Shown here: positions 34,437 to 43,856 of the stretch, piece after piece | Layout: every line of letters starts with the position of its first letter | Position numbering within the stretch: the stretch's first letter is position 1 | Source of the DNA: an uncultured Clostridia bacterium | GTDB lineage: Bacteria > Bacillota > Clostridia > TANB77 > CAG-508 | Reading direction: 5' to 3' | Assembly (NCBI GenBank): GCA_934167755.1 | Contig: CAKPLT010000003.1 | Location: 43,191-107,190, forward strand | DNA length: 64,000 bases | The notes under the pieces: model-generated | Seen by the model: only the letters and a program-made list of their open reading frames with translations | Told to the model about the DNA's origin: nothing | Database searches by the model: none | Made by a program: the position numbers and the translations under genes

Positions 34437-35588
34437 TTATTGCATATAATTTTTAAGCTCAATTAATGATTTAGCTGCAACAATATAGTCTTTTACAAAA
34501 TTAAGCATATAATTAGAAATCTTTGATGCAGGTCTATCTAAATATAAATCTTTAGCAATACAAATTCCTAAGCCTTTATCAAATAATTTGTTTAAACCTC
34601 TTCCAATCTGGATTAAATTAGATTCTCTAATTTTCTTATACCTTTCTTCTGCATCTTGATGTCTATCTTTTAATTCTTCTATAAATTCTTCAAAAGTATA
34701 TTCTCTATATTTATACATTTTGTACATTTGAGCTGCATATTCTAAACCATAAATTGTTTGTAAATTAAATACTTCTAGCATCTTAGAAAATTCTTCTGGT
34801 CTAAAATAATAAATATGACCTTGTAGTTTATTAAAACTTCTCATAGTATCTAGATATCCTAATTTAATATTATTTATTATTCTTTCATGATTAAACTCAA
34901 AAGTTCCTCCTAAGTCTTCTGATGGAGAAATTACCTTTATATACAAATCTTTACTTATTGATTTTTTACTAAATCCAACTCCTGCAATATCTAAAATTAT
35001 TATATTTTTATAACCTTTTTCTATTAACATATTTGATGGAATATTGTCATATAAACCTCCATCAAAATATTCTTCTCCATTTATAATTTGAGGTTTAAAT
35101 ATTGGGAAACATGAACTTGCAAGTAAATAATTCTCCATTTGCTCTTTTGGAATCTCACTTTTAAATGCTTTTAATGGTGTTTTATTTTTTACTGAATATG
35201 TAACAAGTCCAAAATCTATATTAGAATTATATAATTTATCCATATCAATATATTTTTTTATCATTTCTCTTAGTGGAGTATTATCAATCCCTTTTTGTTT
35301 AGTATAATCTGCTGCCAAATTAAATATATTGGATAAATCAAATATATTTTTATTTGAATCTACTCCATCTACTTTCATTATATTATCAATCTTTATATTT
35401 TCATACATTTTTACTGTTTGCATATAATCATCTTGTAAAAATAATGCTCCATTTAATGCTCCAATTGATGCTCCAACAATTGCTTTTACATTTGCTCCAA
35501 TTTCGCATAGTGCCTTCCATGCCCCTACTTGAAATGCTCCTTTTGTTCCTCCACCTGCTAATACTAATCCAAATTCTTTATCTTCCAT
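34437..35588 (-). CDS. Patatin-like phospholipase
   Basis: About 383 residues from ATG 35586-35588 (MEDKEFGLVLAGGGTKGAF), with AAAGGATG upstream. It shows the oxyanion-hole GGGxKG, nucleophile GASIGALNG (GxSxG) and the catalytic DGG (EYFDGGLYDN). These make a Ser-Asp dyad lipid hydrolase. The C terminal 150 residues are helical and amphipathic. The upstream frame extends into a palindrome and is probably not translated. Natural substrate unknown. Confidence 0.88.
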   Translation of the reverse strand: MEDKEFGLVLAGGGTKGAFQVGAWKALCEIGANVKAIVGASIGALNGALFLQDDYMQTVKMYENIKIDNIMKVDGVDSNKNIFDLSNIFNLAADYTKQKGIDNTPLREMIKKYIDMDKLYNSNIDFGLVTYSVKNKTPLKAFKSEIPKEQMENYLLASSCFPIFKPQIINGEEYFDGGLYDNIPSNMLIEKGYKNIIILDIAGVGFSKKSISKDLYIKVISPSEDLGGTFEFNHERIINNIKLGYLDTMRSFNKLQGHIYYFRPEEFSKMLEVFNLQTIYGLEYAAQMYKMYKYREYTFEEFIEELKDRHQDAEERYKKIRESNLIQIGRGLNKLFDKGLGICIAKDLYLDRPASKISNYMLNFVKDYIVAAKSLIELKNYMQ

Positions 35589-35670
35589 AATACTAACATC
35601 CTTTCTTATTACATAACACATTATACCTTTTTTATTGATTTTTTTCAATAGTTTTATTTTATTCGTTTTA

Positions 35671-35752
35671 TACAAAAAGTTACCAGTAGGGACACTCATA
35701 TTTGGTAAGATTTTTTACCAAACATGAGTGTCCCTACTGGTAACTTTTTGTA
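35671..35752. repeat. 38-bp-arm palindrome between patatin and Ord-like genes
   Basis: Arms 35671-35708 and 35715-35752 pair over 38 positions with one A-C mismatch and a 6-base loop. It lies between two minus-strand genes, 3 bp after the end of the Ord-like gene and about 85 bp before the patatin start. Transcripts from the Ord-like gene would form a very stable hairpin. Confidence 0.75.
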
Positions 35753-35754
35753 AA

Positions 35755-36831
35755 TTATTTTACATATTCATTTAAAGGTTTAATTTTATAATTTAATTCT
35801 CCAAATTCACAAGTTGGTACATATCCAGGTTTTGAATTAATAACATCTGGTATTCTATTTACAACAGATGCACAAGTTAATTCTACTGTGGCTGGTTTTG
35901 CTACAACTATTGTTGTATCTGGTTCTCCATATACAGTCCATTCATTTTTGTCAAATTCGTCTGGAGCATATACTTTACCAATACATTCGCTTTCTATTGT
36001 AATTCCTTCTTCTGTTTCTGTTGTTACAACAGCACTCATTCCTGTTGCATCTCCTGCTTTTACTGTCATTCCTAATGTTGATGAATACAAATCTTCTTTA
36101 TATGTTTGTGGTACACATTTTTGTCTTTGTGATTTTACTGTTAGTCCCAATTTTTCACATAACCATCCATTTACATTCCACATATATGATGGTAAATATT
36201 CACCACTGTCAATTATTTTTTGTCTTTCTTCATCACTTATTCTATCTACTGATGCTACTTCTTTATCAAAATCTTCTAATGATAATCCTGCGCCATGTGC
36301 TTTTGCTAATGCGATTCCATATTCTTCTACATTATAGCTTGAACTTCCTTTTATTTTTGTTATTTTTTGTGTTGATCCTGCTATTGAAGAAATTAATTGT
36401 CCCCAATATATGTCTTGATATCCACTTCCTGTAATTGTGCAATTATTCTTTTTAGCTAATTCGTCTATTTTGTTTGTTACACTTGGATTTGAGTTTTCTG
36501 GATAAAATGCTTCTTCACATGTTGTGATTGCATTTATTCCAAGTTCTGCACATAATAATAATGAATTTTCTACATCTTTAATTAAACTCATTGTTGTTAC
36601 TATAGCTATATCTGGTTTTACTTGTTCTAACATTTCTCTTGCATTTTCTGCACTTGTTACAACAACCCCTTTGTTTTCTGTTCCTAATATTTCGCCAATG
36701 TCTTTTCCTATTACATTTGGATTTACATCGATTGCTCCTACTATTTCTGCTCCTTTTTCATACACATATCTCATTGTGTATAAACTCATTTTGCCTACTC
36801 CATATTGTACAACTTTCAATTTTCTTTCCAT
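35755..36831 (-). CDS. 2,4-diaminopentanoate dehydrogenase-like (Ord) NAD(P)-dependent dehydrogenase
   Basis: About 358 residues from ATG 36829-36831 (GGAGG six bases upstream). The N terminus VVQYGVGKMSLYTMRY is a dinucleotide-binding loop followed by VGAIDVNP and a DHDPR/Ord-like C-terminal domain (TITGSGYQDIYW). Ord in clostridial ornithine fermentation oxidises 2,4-diaminopentanoate. The other ornithine pathway genes are not seen nearby, so the substrate may be a related amino acid. Confidence 0.65.
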   Translation of the reverse strand: MERKLKVVQYGVGKMSLYTMRYVYEKGAEIVGAIDVNPNVIGKDIGEILGTENKGVVVTSAENAREMLEQVKPDIAIVTTMSLIKDVENSLLLCAELGINAITTCEEAFYPENSNPSVTNKIDELAKKNNCTITGSGYQDIYWGQLISSIAGSTQKITKIKGSSSYNVEEYGIALAKAHGAGLSLEDFDKEVASVDRISDEERQKIIDSGEYLPSYMWNVNGWLCEKLGLTVKSQRQKCVPQTYKEDLYSSTLGMTVKAGDATGMSAVVTTETEEGITIESECIGKVYAPDEFDKNEWTVYGEPDTTIVVAKPATVELTCASVVNRIPDVINSKPGYVPTCEFGELNYKIKPLNEYVK

Positions 36832-36844
36832 AATAACCTCCATT

Positions 36845-36897
36845 CTGACAATAATTGTCAGCAAAATTTGGCATAATAATTGCATATTAATTTGCAA
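36845..36897 (-). promoter_or_regulatory. Two operator-like palindromes upstream of Ord-like gene
   Basis: CTGACAATAATTGTCAG (36845-36861) is a perfect dyad and TTGCATATTAATTTGCAA (36880-36897) an imperfect one. They lie 14-66 bp upstream of the start codon and may be sites for a ligand-responsive regulator that is not encoded next door. Confidence 0.5.
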
Positions 36898-37015
36898 TTT
36901 ATTTGCTATTTTCATTTTATCAATATTGTTTCCCATTTTCAATATTTTATTTTAATTTATTTACTTTCTTGTATTTTTATGGTAAAATTATAAAAAGTTT
37001 ATAAGGAGTGTTATT

Positions 37016-37189
37016 ATGTCTGATAAAAAAATTGAAAAAAAAGAAATTGAAATTATAAGTGGTAATGGTTCTAATTTAAATATTTCTCCTGTTTATGAAC
37101 ATATTAGTGCCGCTAAGCCAAATATTAAAGGCAAGAAACCAAAAAACATTATAGTTCCTAAAAATAAAAAAATAAAAAAGAATAAGTAG
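37016..37189 (+). CDS. Small basic hypothetical protein, 57 aa
   Basis: This plus-strand gene has AAGGAG at 37003-37008 before its ATG and a TTTACT / TAAAAT promoter-like pair with 17-bp spacing. The 57-residue product is rich in Lys (KKPKNIIVPKNKK) with a central SPVYEHISAAKPN motif. I do not recognise its family. It ends before a hairpin terminator. It lies between two minus-strand genes. Confidence 0.6.
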   Translation: MSDKKIEKKEIEIISGNGSNLNISPVYEHISAAKPNIKGKKPKNIIVPKNKKIKKNK

Positions 37190-37219
37190 TTTAGCTATTA
37201 ATTTTGTATTAATAATACT

Positions 37220-37298
37220 AAGATGGTAATATATAATTTTACCATCTTACTTTACTAAAAATGGAAAATATATATCTAATACATATTTTCCATTTTTC
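37220..37298. terminator. Two hairpins between convergent genes
   Basis: AAGATGGTAA (37220-37229) pairs with TTACCATCTT (37239-37248), and a second AT-rich stem with arms AAAAATGGAAAATAT / ATATTTTCCATTTTT ends at 37298 before the minus-strand L,D-transpeptidase. Confidence 0.7.
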
Positions 37299-37302
37299 TT
37301 AT

Positions 37303-39123
37303 TTAATATACTATAATTCTTGTTCCCCATAATTTTGATCTATTATTACATATATATGAATGTATTTTACTTGGAATATGAATACATCCTGCTGAAGATG
37401 GTGCACCATTATTATATATTGGTCCTTTATGTAGTGATCTATGTGAAGAATGTGGTTCTACAATGCTTGTACCGTCTAGGTGACGACCTTTTGGTGATTT
37501 ACATTGCCAGAATTCATGTATTTGCATTGAACCTTCACATTGATAAATAGCACCTAAATAGAAATCAAATCTATTATGTCCACCATTTGAATACCAACCT
37601 GATGAAACATTTCCTTCTTTTATTTTCTTCCATACTCCATTTTGTTTTTCAAATATATATATTTTCTGATTTGTTGTTGTTGTTAATATTAAGTAATTAT
37701 TTGCACTTAACCCTTGTTTTTTATTTATTGTTGTTTTTCCACCTGTTCCATTTTTATATACAGGTAATTTTGCAGCTTCTGATTCTGGATATTTTTTATA
37801 ATCTCCTGTTTTACATAGCATTTCAGCATTATTTACATATGATTCTATTTGTTCAGTACTAAATTTTTCTTTCTTTACTAGCCAATATCCTTTTGTATTA
37901 ATTTTTCCAGCAACAGCTCCTGAAGTACCTTTTGAAACTTTAGTCATATGTGTTATTACTTTTAAACTACATTTTGCTGTTTTTCCATTTGAAGTTTTCG
38001 CTGTTATTGTAACTGTTCCTGCTTTTTTGGCTTTTATGTTTCCCTTTGCATCTACTGTTGCTATATTTGTGTTAGAAGATGTCCATATTACCGTCTTATC
38101 AGTAGCATTACTTGGTGTTACTGTAGCTTGTAATGTTGCAACATTATAATGGTCTTTATCTAACATTAATATATTTCTATCCAATTTTATGTTAGTTGGT
38201 AAATTAACTTTTGTATTGTTAGAATTATTATTGTTAGAAGTTGTATTAGTATTATTTGAATTATTGTTATTAGTTGGCGTTGTAGTATTAGTATTGTTTG
38301 AATTGTTGTTATTAGTTGGAGTTGTAGTATTAGGATTGTTTGAATTGTTGTTATTAGTTGGCGTTGTAGTATTAGTATTGTTTGAATTACTATTAGTTGT
38401 ATTTGTTTCCTTCTTCTTAAAATATACTGTTCTTGTTGCTTCTAAATTATATATATCTGTAGTTATAATTTTTAACTTATATTTATCACTAGCTTCTTTA
38501 CATTTATTTAAATCAAATGATACTTTATTGCTTCCTGCTGGTAAATTACTATATGTTTGTATTGTTTTATTGCCATTATTAATATCTTGTACTTTTACTG
38601 ATTTTACTCCGCCTAAATCTCTTGCTTCAAATGTAACTTTATTTCCACTAATATTCCAATTGATTATTCTTGGTGCATCATTTACTGCATAATATTGAAC
38701 TTTTTTTCCATTTACTGTTTTGTTTTTTACACTTACTATATATTCAGAATTAAATATGTTTCCTGTACCATCTTTAACTTTCAAATAAAAATGTGTTGTT
38801 TTTCCTTTCAACATAGTCTTATGTGACATTTTGTAAATATGTTCTTTATTATTGCTTTGATCTTTATAAGTATAAGGTGTTCTTTTTTTGTTTCCTTTTG
38901 AATCTACTGTATAAAGTTTTACAGAACTTATTTTATCATTATCCCTTATTTTTACAGTTATATCTGTTAGTTTATCAGATGACACTATAAATTCTTTCCT
39001 TGGTGCATTATTAAATGATTTGAAATTATCATAACCGCTAGCGTAGCTTCTATTAGAGAAAATTAATATAATAAAGCTTAAAATACTAATTGTGATAATT
39101 ATATTTTTACAAATATTTTTCAT
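37303..39123 (-). CDS. Secreted L,D-transpeptidase with Ig-like Big domain, copy 1
   Basis: The 606-residue protein has a signal peptide (MKNICKNIIITISIL...YASG), an N-terminal all-beta region, a low-complexity Asn/Thr linker (14-residue unit repeated three times), a Big_2-type domain (ATVTPSNATDKTVIWTSSN, TVTITAKTSNGKT) and a C-terminal YkuD catalytic domain with SSHRSLHKG and the nucleophile motif SSAGCIHIP. L,D-transpeptidases make 3-3 crosslinks or anchor proteins in peptidoglycan. It has a tandem paralogue downstream on the plus-strand side. GGAGAG precedes the ATG. Confidence 0.88.
   Translation of the reverse strand: MKNICKNIIITISILSFIILIFSNRSYASGYDNFKSFNNAPRKEFIVSSDKLTDITVKIRDNDKISSVKLYTVDSKGNKKRTPYTYKDQSNNKEHIYKMSHKTMLKGKTTHFYLKVKDGTGNIFNSEYIVSVKNKTVNGKKVQYYAVNDAPRIINWNISGNKVTFEARDLGGVKSVKVQDINNGNKTIQTYSNLPAGSNKVSFDLNKCKEASDKYKLKIITTDIYNLEATRTVYFKKKETNTTNSNSNNTNTTTPTNNNNSNNPNTTTPTNNNNSNNTNTTTPTNNNNSNNTNTTSNNNNSNNTKVNLPTNIKLDRNILMLDKDHYNVATLQATVTPSNATDKTVIWTSSNTNIATVDAKGNIKAKKAGTVTITAKTSNGKTAKCSLKVITHMTKVSKGTSGAVAGKINTKGYWLVKKEKFSTEQIESYVNNAEMLCKTGDYKKYPESEAAKLPVYKNGTGGKTTINKKQGLSANNYLILTTTTNQKIYIFEKQNGVWKKIKEGNVSSGWYSNGGHNRFDFYLGAIYQCEGSMQIHEFWQCKSPKGRHLDGTSIVEPHSSHRSLHKGPIYNNGAPSSAGCIHIPSKIHSYICNNRSKLWGTRIIVY
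38258..38383 (-). repeat. Three 42-bp tandem repeats in L,D-transpeptidase linker
   Basis: Three nearly identical 42-bp units (38258-38299, 38300-38341, 38342-38383) encode a 14-residue Asn/Thr/Ser/Pro unit. Length variation by slippage between strains is likely. The paralogue at 39218-40912 lacks it. Confidence 0.85.
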
Positions 39124-39217
39124 AATATCACTCTCCTTTTATATTCATATACATCTATTATACCATATATTAACATAATTTGCAAATTTATGTTGATATA
39201 CTGTTTTTCTTTTTATT

Positions 39218-40912
39218 TTAATAAACTATAATTCTTGTTCCCAAGAAATTGGATTTATTTTTTATTATATATGTAAGTATATCATTACTAATATGGACAC
39301 ATCCTGATGAAGATGGTGCTCCATTATTTTTGAATATATCTCCCTCATGCAATGACCTATGTGAATCATATGGCTCTATTTTTTTTGTATACTGTAATTT
39401 ATTATTACTTTTAGCATCTTTATTACATTGCCAAAAATAATGTATTCTCGTTTGCTCTTTATTTTCATAAATATTTTCATAAATAGCTCCTACATAAAAG
39501 TCAAATCTATTATGTCCTCCTTTCCTATACCATCCTGATGAGATATCATTCTCTTTTATTTTATTCCATTTTCCATTTTGTTTTTTGAATATATATATTT
39601 TTTGATTTGTCGTTGTTGCTAATATTAAATAATTATTCGCACTTAATCCTTGTTTTTTATTTATATATGTTTTTCCTTCAGTACCATTTTTATAAACAGG
39701 TATTTTAGCTGCTGCTGATTCTGGATATTTATTATAATTTTCTGTTTTACATAATATTTCAGCATTATTTACATATGATTCAATTTGTTCTTTGCTAAAC
39801 TTTTCCTTTTTTACTTGCCAATATCCAATTTTATTATATTTATCTAACCATGTTTTCCTTGTTCCTCCCTGTGATGCAACTGCTCCTGGAGTATTTTCTG
39901 AAACTTCAGTCATATGTCCTATTACTTTTAAGTTACATTTTGCTGTTTGTCCATTTGAATTTGTAGCTGTTATTGTTGTTGTTCCTGCTTTTTTTGCTGT
40001 TATATTTCCTTTCGCATCTACTATTGCAATATCTTGTTTTGATGATGACCATGATATTTTATTATTTGCAGTATTACTTGGGATTACCGTTGCTTTCAAT
40101 GTTGCTACATTATAATGTTCTTTATCCAACATTAATACTGTTCTATCTAATTTTATACTTGCTGATACTTTGTTGCTTGTATTAGTATTTATTTCCTGTT
40201 TTTTTATAAAAAATACTGTTTTTGTCATTTTTAATTTGTTTTTATTTTCTTCTATAATTTTTATTTTATAAACATTGTTGTTTGTTTTACATTTACTTGT
40301 ATCAAATGTAACTTTTTTTCCTCCTGCTGGTAAATTGGTATATGTTTTTATTGTTTTATTACCATTATTCATATCTTGTATCTTTAATGATTTTATCGCA
40401 ATTGAGTCTTTTGCTGTAAATGATACAGTATTACCACTTATATTCCAATTGATTGCTTTTGGCGCATCTTCTATTACATAGCATTTTACATTTTGACCAT
40501 TTACTTTTTTGTTTTTTACTTTTACTATATATTCTGAATTAAATATATTTCCCGTTCCACTTTTTAATTCTAAATAAAAATGCGTTGTTTTTCCTTTTAA
40601 CATTTCACTATGTGACATTTTATAAATATATTCTGTTTTATTGCTTTGATCTTTGTTTGTAAATGATGTTCTTGTTTTATTTCCTTTTGAATCTACTTTA
40701 TAAAGTTTTACTGAGGCTATTTTTTCTTTTGCTTTAATTTTTACTGTTATATCTGATAACTTATTAGATTCTACCTTAAATGTTTTTGTAGGTGAATCAT
40801 TAAATGATTTAAAATTATCATAGCCACTAGCATAACTTTTATTAGAAAGCATTAATATACTAAGACTTAAAATACCAATTATAATAATTATATTTTTACA
40901 AATTTTTTTCAT
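39218..40912 (-). CDS. Secreted L,D-transpeptidase with Ig-like Big domain, copy 2
   Basis: About 564 residues from ATG 40910-40912 (GGAGAG at nine bases). Same architecture as copy 1: signal peptide, beta domain, Big_2-like domain (ATVIPSNTANNKISWSSSK, TTTITATNSNGQT) and YkuD domain with DSHRSLHEG and SSSGCVHIS. It lacks the Asn/Thr linker and has a longer catalytic insert. The two copies are 94 bp apart and clearly arose by tandem duplication; the divergent substrate region suggests different donors or acceptors. Confidence 0.88.
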   Translation of the reverse strand: MKKICKNIIIIIGILSLSILMLSNKSYASGYDNFKSFNDSPTKTFKVESNKLSDITVKIKAKEKIASVKLYKVDSKGNKTRTSFTNKDQSNKTEYIYKMSHSEMLKGKTTHFYLELKSGTGNIFNSEYIVKVKNKKVNGQNVKCYVIEDAPKAINWNISGNTVSFTAKDSIAIKSLKIQDMNNGNKTIKTYTNLPAGGKKVTFDTSKCKTNNNVYKIKIIEENKNKLKMTKTVFFIKKQEINTNTSNKVSASIKLDRTVLMLDKEHYNVATLKATVIPSNTANNKISWSSSKQDIAIVDAKGNITAKKAGTTTITATNSNGQTAKCNLKVIGHMTEVSENTPGAVASQGGTRKTWLDKYNKIGYWQVKKEKFSKEQIESYVNNAEILCKTENYNKYPESAAAKIPVYKNGTEGKTYINKKQGLSANNYLILATTTNQKIYIFKKQNGKWNKIKENDISSGWYRKGGHNRFDFYVGAIYENIYENKEQTRIHYFWQCNKDAKSNNKLQYTKKIEPYDSHRSLHEGDIFKNNGAPSSSGCVHISNDILTYIIKNKSNFLGTRIIVY

Positions 40913-41018
40913 AGGTATCACTCTCCATTTCATTCATATATATATATTATACCATTTATTAACATAAATTTCAAATTTATGTTAATATGTGTTGCTTAAA
41001 ATCACTTGAGTAACGCAA

Positions 41019-41075
41019 AAAATAAAGGCTTATAATATATTCATTTTTAATATATCATAGGTCTTTATTTTAATA
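41019..41075 (-). terminator. Terminator of htpG
   Basis: An AT-rich stem with outer arms AAATAAAG and CTTTATTT and a T-run on the minus strand follows the htpG stop. One or two mismatches are present. Confidence 0.7.
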
Positions 41076-42962
41076 TTATTTTGATATTAAATTACAAATC
41101 AAATTACTAATTTCTGTAGGATTTTCAATAGGTAATCCTTCAATTAATCTTGCTTGAGAATATAAAACTTTTGTATAATCTTTTAGTCCATTTTTATCAT
41201 TTTCATATAGATTTTTTAATTTATTTACAATTGGATGATTTTCATTAATTTCTAAAATTGTTTGTGCTTTAATATTTTCATTATTGTTAGGCATTGCATT
41301 TAATGTTTTCTCCATACCTATAGAAACTGCTCCTTCACTTGTTAAACAAACTGGATGATTTTTTAATTTATGCGTAAATCTTATATTTTGAACTTCTGAA
41401 TTTATAGCTTCTTTCATAACTTCAAACATAGATTTATTTTCTTCATTAACTTTTTCTAGTTCTTCTTTTTCTTCTTTAGATTCTAAATCTATATTATCTG
41501 CACACACATTGGCAAATTTCTTTCCTTCATATTCTTGTAAAACTTGCATTACAAATTCGTCAACATTTTCAGTTAAATATAAAATTTCATACTCTTTATC
41601 TTTTATTCCATCTACTTGTGGTAACATATCAATTTTATCTACTGATTCACCAGAAGCATAGTAAATACTATCTTGTCCTTCTTTCATTCTTGAAACATAT
41701 TCACCTAATGTTACAAGTTTTTTTTCTGTTGAAGAATAGAACATTAATAAATCTTTTAATTTATCTTTATCCATTCCATAATTATTGTATGTTCCATATT
41801 TTAATTGCATTCCAAATGTATTGAAGAATTTCTCATATTCTTCTCTATCATTTTTTAACATATTCTGTAATTCTGATTTTATCTTATTTTCAAGATTCTT
41901 TGCTATAATTCTTAGTTGTCTGTCATGTTGTAACATTTCTCTTGAAATATTTAAAGATAAGTCTGGACTGTCAACTAATCCTTTTACAAATCCAAAATAA
42001 TCTGGTAATAATTCACTACATTTATTCATTATAAGTACACCATTTGAATATAATTGAAGTCCTTTTTCATATTCTTGTGAATAGTAATCATATGGTAAAT
42101 GTGATGGTATATATAATAATGCATTATATGTGAATTGTCCCTCTACTGATGAATGGATTACTTTTAATGGTGGCATAAAATCATTAAATTTTTCTGTATA
42201 AAAACTATTGTATTCTTCCTTTGTTACCTTGCTTTTTTCTTTTTTCCAAATAGGAATCATACTATTTATAGTTTCTGTTTCTACATGTGTTTCATATTCA
42301 TCTTCTGTTCCTTCTTTTTTGTGTTTATGCTCAATGTCCATTTTTATTGGATGTCTTATATAGTCTGAATATCTTTTAATTAATTCTTGAATTTTATATT
42401 GATCTAAGAATTCGCTATATTTTTCATCTTCATTGTCTTCTTTTATGTGTAATGTTATTGTTGTACCTACATCTTGTTTATCACATGGTTCTATTGTATA
42501 GCCTTCTGCTCCTGTTGATTCCCATTTATGTGCTTGTACTTCATCAACTGATTTGCTTTCAACTGTTACTTTGTCACTTACCATAAATGCAGAATAAAAT
42601 CCTACTCCAAATTGACCTATTATATCAATATCTTCTTTTTTCTCATTAGCTTCTTTAAATGCCAATGATCCACTTTGAGCTATTGTTCCTAAATTGTTTT
42701 CAAGTTCTTGTTCTGTCATTCCACATCCATTATCTTTTATGATAATTTGTCTTTTATCTTTGTCTACTTCTATTTTGATTTCTAGTTTTGATGTGTCAAT
42801 ATCTAAATTTTGATCTGTTAATGAACGATATGCTAGTTTATCTATTGCATCATTTGCATTTGAAATCAACTCTCTTAAAAAAATCTCCTTATTTGTATAT
42901 ATTGAATTTATCATTAAATCTAATAGTCTTTTAGATTCTGCTTTAAATTGTTTTGTTTCCAT
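41076..42962 (-). CDS. htpG: Molecular chaperone HtpG (Hsp90)
   Basis: About 628 residues from ATG 42960-42962 (METKQFKAESKRLLDLMINS). It carries the GHKL ATP-binding motifs: ELISNANDAIDKL, IIKDNGCGMT, GTIAQSG and IGQFGVGFYSAFMV. Full family length with middle and C-terminal dimerisation domains. An ATP-dependent chaperone for protein folding. Upstream frame residues lack a ribosome site. Confidence 0.97.
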   Translation of the reverse strand: METKQFKAESKRLLDLMINSIYTNKEIFLRELISNANDAIDKLAYRSLTDQNLDIDTSKLEIKIEVDKDKRQIIIKDNGCGMTEQELENNLGTIAQSGSLAFKEANEKKEDIDIIGQFGVGFYSAFMVSDKVTVESKSVDEVQAHKWESTGAEGYTIEPCDKQDVGTTITLHIKEDNEDEKYSEFLDQYKIQELIKRYSDYIRHPIKMDIEHKHKKEGTEDEYETHVETETINSMIPIWKKEKSKVTKEEYNSFYTEKFNDFMPPLKVIHSSVEGQFTYNALLYIPSHLPYDYYSQEYEKGLQLYSNGVLIMNKCSELLPDYFGFVKGLVDSPDLSLNISREMLQHDRQLRIIAKNLENKIKSELQNMLKNDREEYEKFFNTFGMQLKYGTYNNYGMDKDKLKDLLMFYSSTEKKLVTLGEYVSRMKEGQDSIYYASGESVDKIDMLPQVDGIKDKEYEILYLTENVDEFVMQVLQEYEGKKFANVCADNIDLESKEEKEELEKVNEENKSMFEVMKEAINSEVQNIRFTHKLKNHPVCLTSEGAVSIGMEKTLNAMPNNNENIKAQTILEINENHPIVNKLKNLYENDKNGLKDYTKVLYSQARLIEGLPIENPTEISNLICNLISK

Positions 42963-43051
42963 AATAATACACTCTCCTTTGCTATTGCTTATTATATATC
43001 TATATTTTAGCAATGTCAATAGTTGAGTGCTAATTTTTTTATAGAACTACA

Positions 43052-43237
43052 AAGAAAGACTGAAATATAAGCTTTAAATGAAGTGACGAATGTGCATGGA
43101 GAAATTTTAGAAATTCTATGCAGATTTATGGGAAGAGTTCACGAGAGTGGAAGGGTGCCATAAATCAAGTTAGAATTTCTTAAATTTCGTAATAAACCGA
43201 GGAATGTAATGAAAAGCTTATATTTCAGTCTTTCTTA
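43052..43237. mobile_element. MITE-like 186-bp palindromic element
   Basis: The ends (43052-43075 and 43214-43237) are perfect 24-bp inverted repeats. Inside, further complementary segments (GATTTATGG with CCATAAATC; AGAAATTCTA with TAGAATTTCT; AAATTT with AAATTT) make the whole unit fold into one long hairpin. There is no ORF and no clear target duplication. It lies between htpG and an acetyltransferase gene. It may be a non-autonomous element or a structured RNA. Confidence 0.65.
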
Positions 43238-43267
43238 TAAAATTCAAATAAAAATCATTGACTAATT

Positions 43268-43840
43268 TTATATATTTTTATTTTTAATATAATCTCCCTC
43301 AAATTCACTTTCAAGTATATCCATATGTAGCTTATCATAATATTTACCATTTAAAAATATTTCTTCACGACTTGCTCCAGCATCTTTAAAACCACATTTT
43401 AGATAACATTTATGAGCTCTTTCATTAACTGATAATAAATCTAATCTTATACTATGTAAATTTAGATATTTAAAACCATATTCTAACAATAGTTTTATTG
43501 CTTCAGTACCATATCCATTGCTCCTAAAATCTTTATCTCCTATAAAAATACCTAATACAGCGCTTCTCTCAACCCAATGAATATGTTCTAACCCAACTGT
43601 ACCTATTAATTTATCATCTTCTAAATTAACTATATTAAATGTTCTTTTATTCGTATTTTTTTCAGCATTTTCAAGATATTCCTTTTCACTGCTATATGTT
43701 GTTATTTGACTAGTTCTTCCCGTATAATCTGTTACTTGAAAATCATTCATCCATTCTGTAAATTTTTCTATTTCTTCTTCAGTTGATCCTTTTGGAGATA
43801 AATATATTCTATCTCCTACTAATTTCTTACAATATTTCAT
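43268..43840 (-). CDS. RimJ/RimL-type GNAT acetyltransferase
   Basis: The 190-residue protein has the GNAT core: RTFNIVNLEDDKLIGTVGLEHIHW, GDKDFRSNGYGTEAIKLLLEYGF (acetyl-CoA loop) and NERAHKCYLKCGF. It resembles RimJ/RimL or spermidine-type acetyltransferases. Substrate unknown. It precedes a P-loop kinase gene with a 16-bp gap. Confidence 0.85.
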   Translation of the reverse strand: MKYCKKLVGDRIYLSPKGSTEEEIEKFTEWMNDFQVTDYTGRTSQITTYSSEKEYLENAEKNTNKRTFNIVNLEDDKLIGTVGLEHIHWVERSAVLGIFIGDKDFRSNGYGTEAIKLLLEYGFKYLNLHSIRLDLLSVNERAHKCYLKCGFKDAGASREEIFLNGKYYDKLHMDILESEFEGDYIKNKNI

Positions 43841-43856
43841 ATATTATTCCTTCTTT

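Noticed and set aside
35888..36434. Two overlapping plus-strand frames opposite the Ord-like gene
   Set aside because: They mirror the minus-strand gene; no promoter or ribosome site is present.
38189..38692. Hydrophobic plus-strand frame with a repeated VLFELLLLVGVV unit
   Set aside because: It is the reverse reading of the Asn/Thr repeat of the L,D-transpeptidase, not a real membrane protein.
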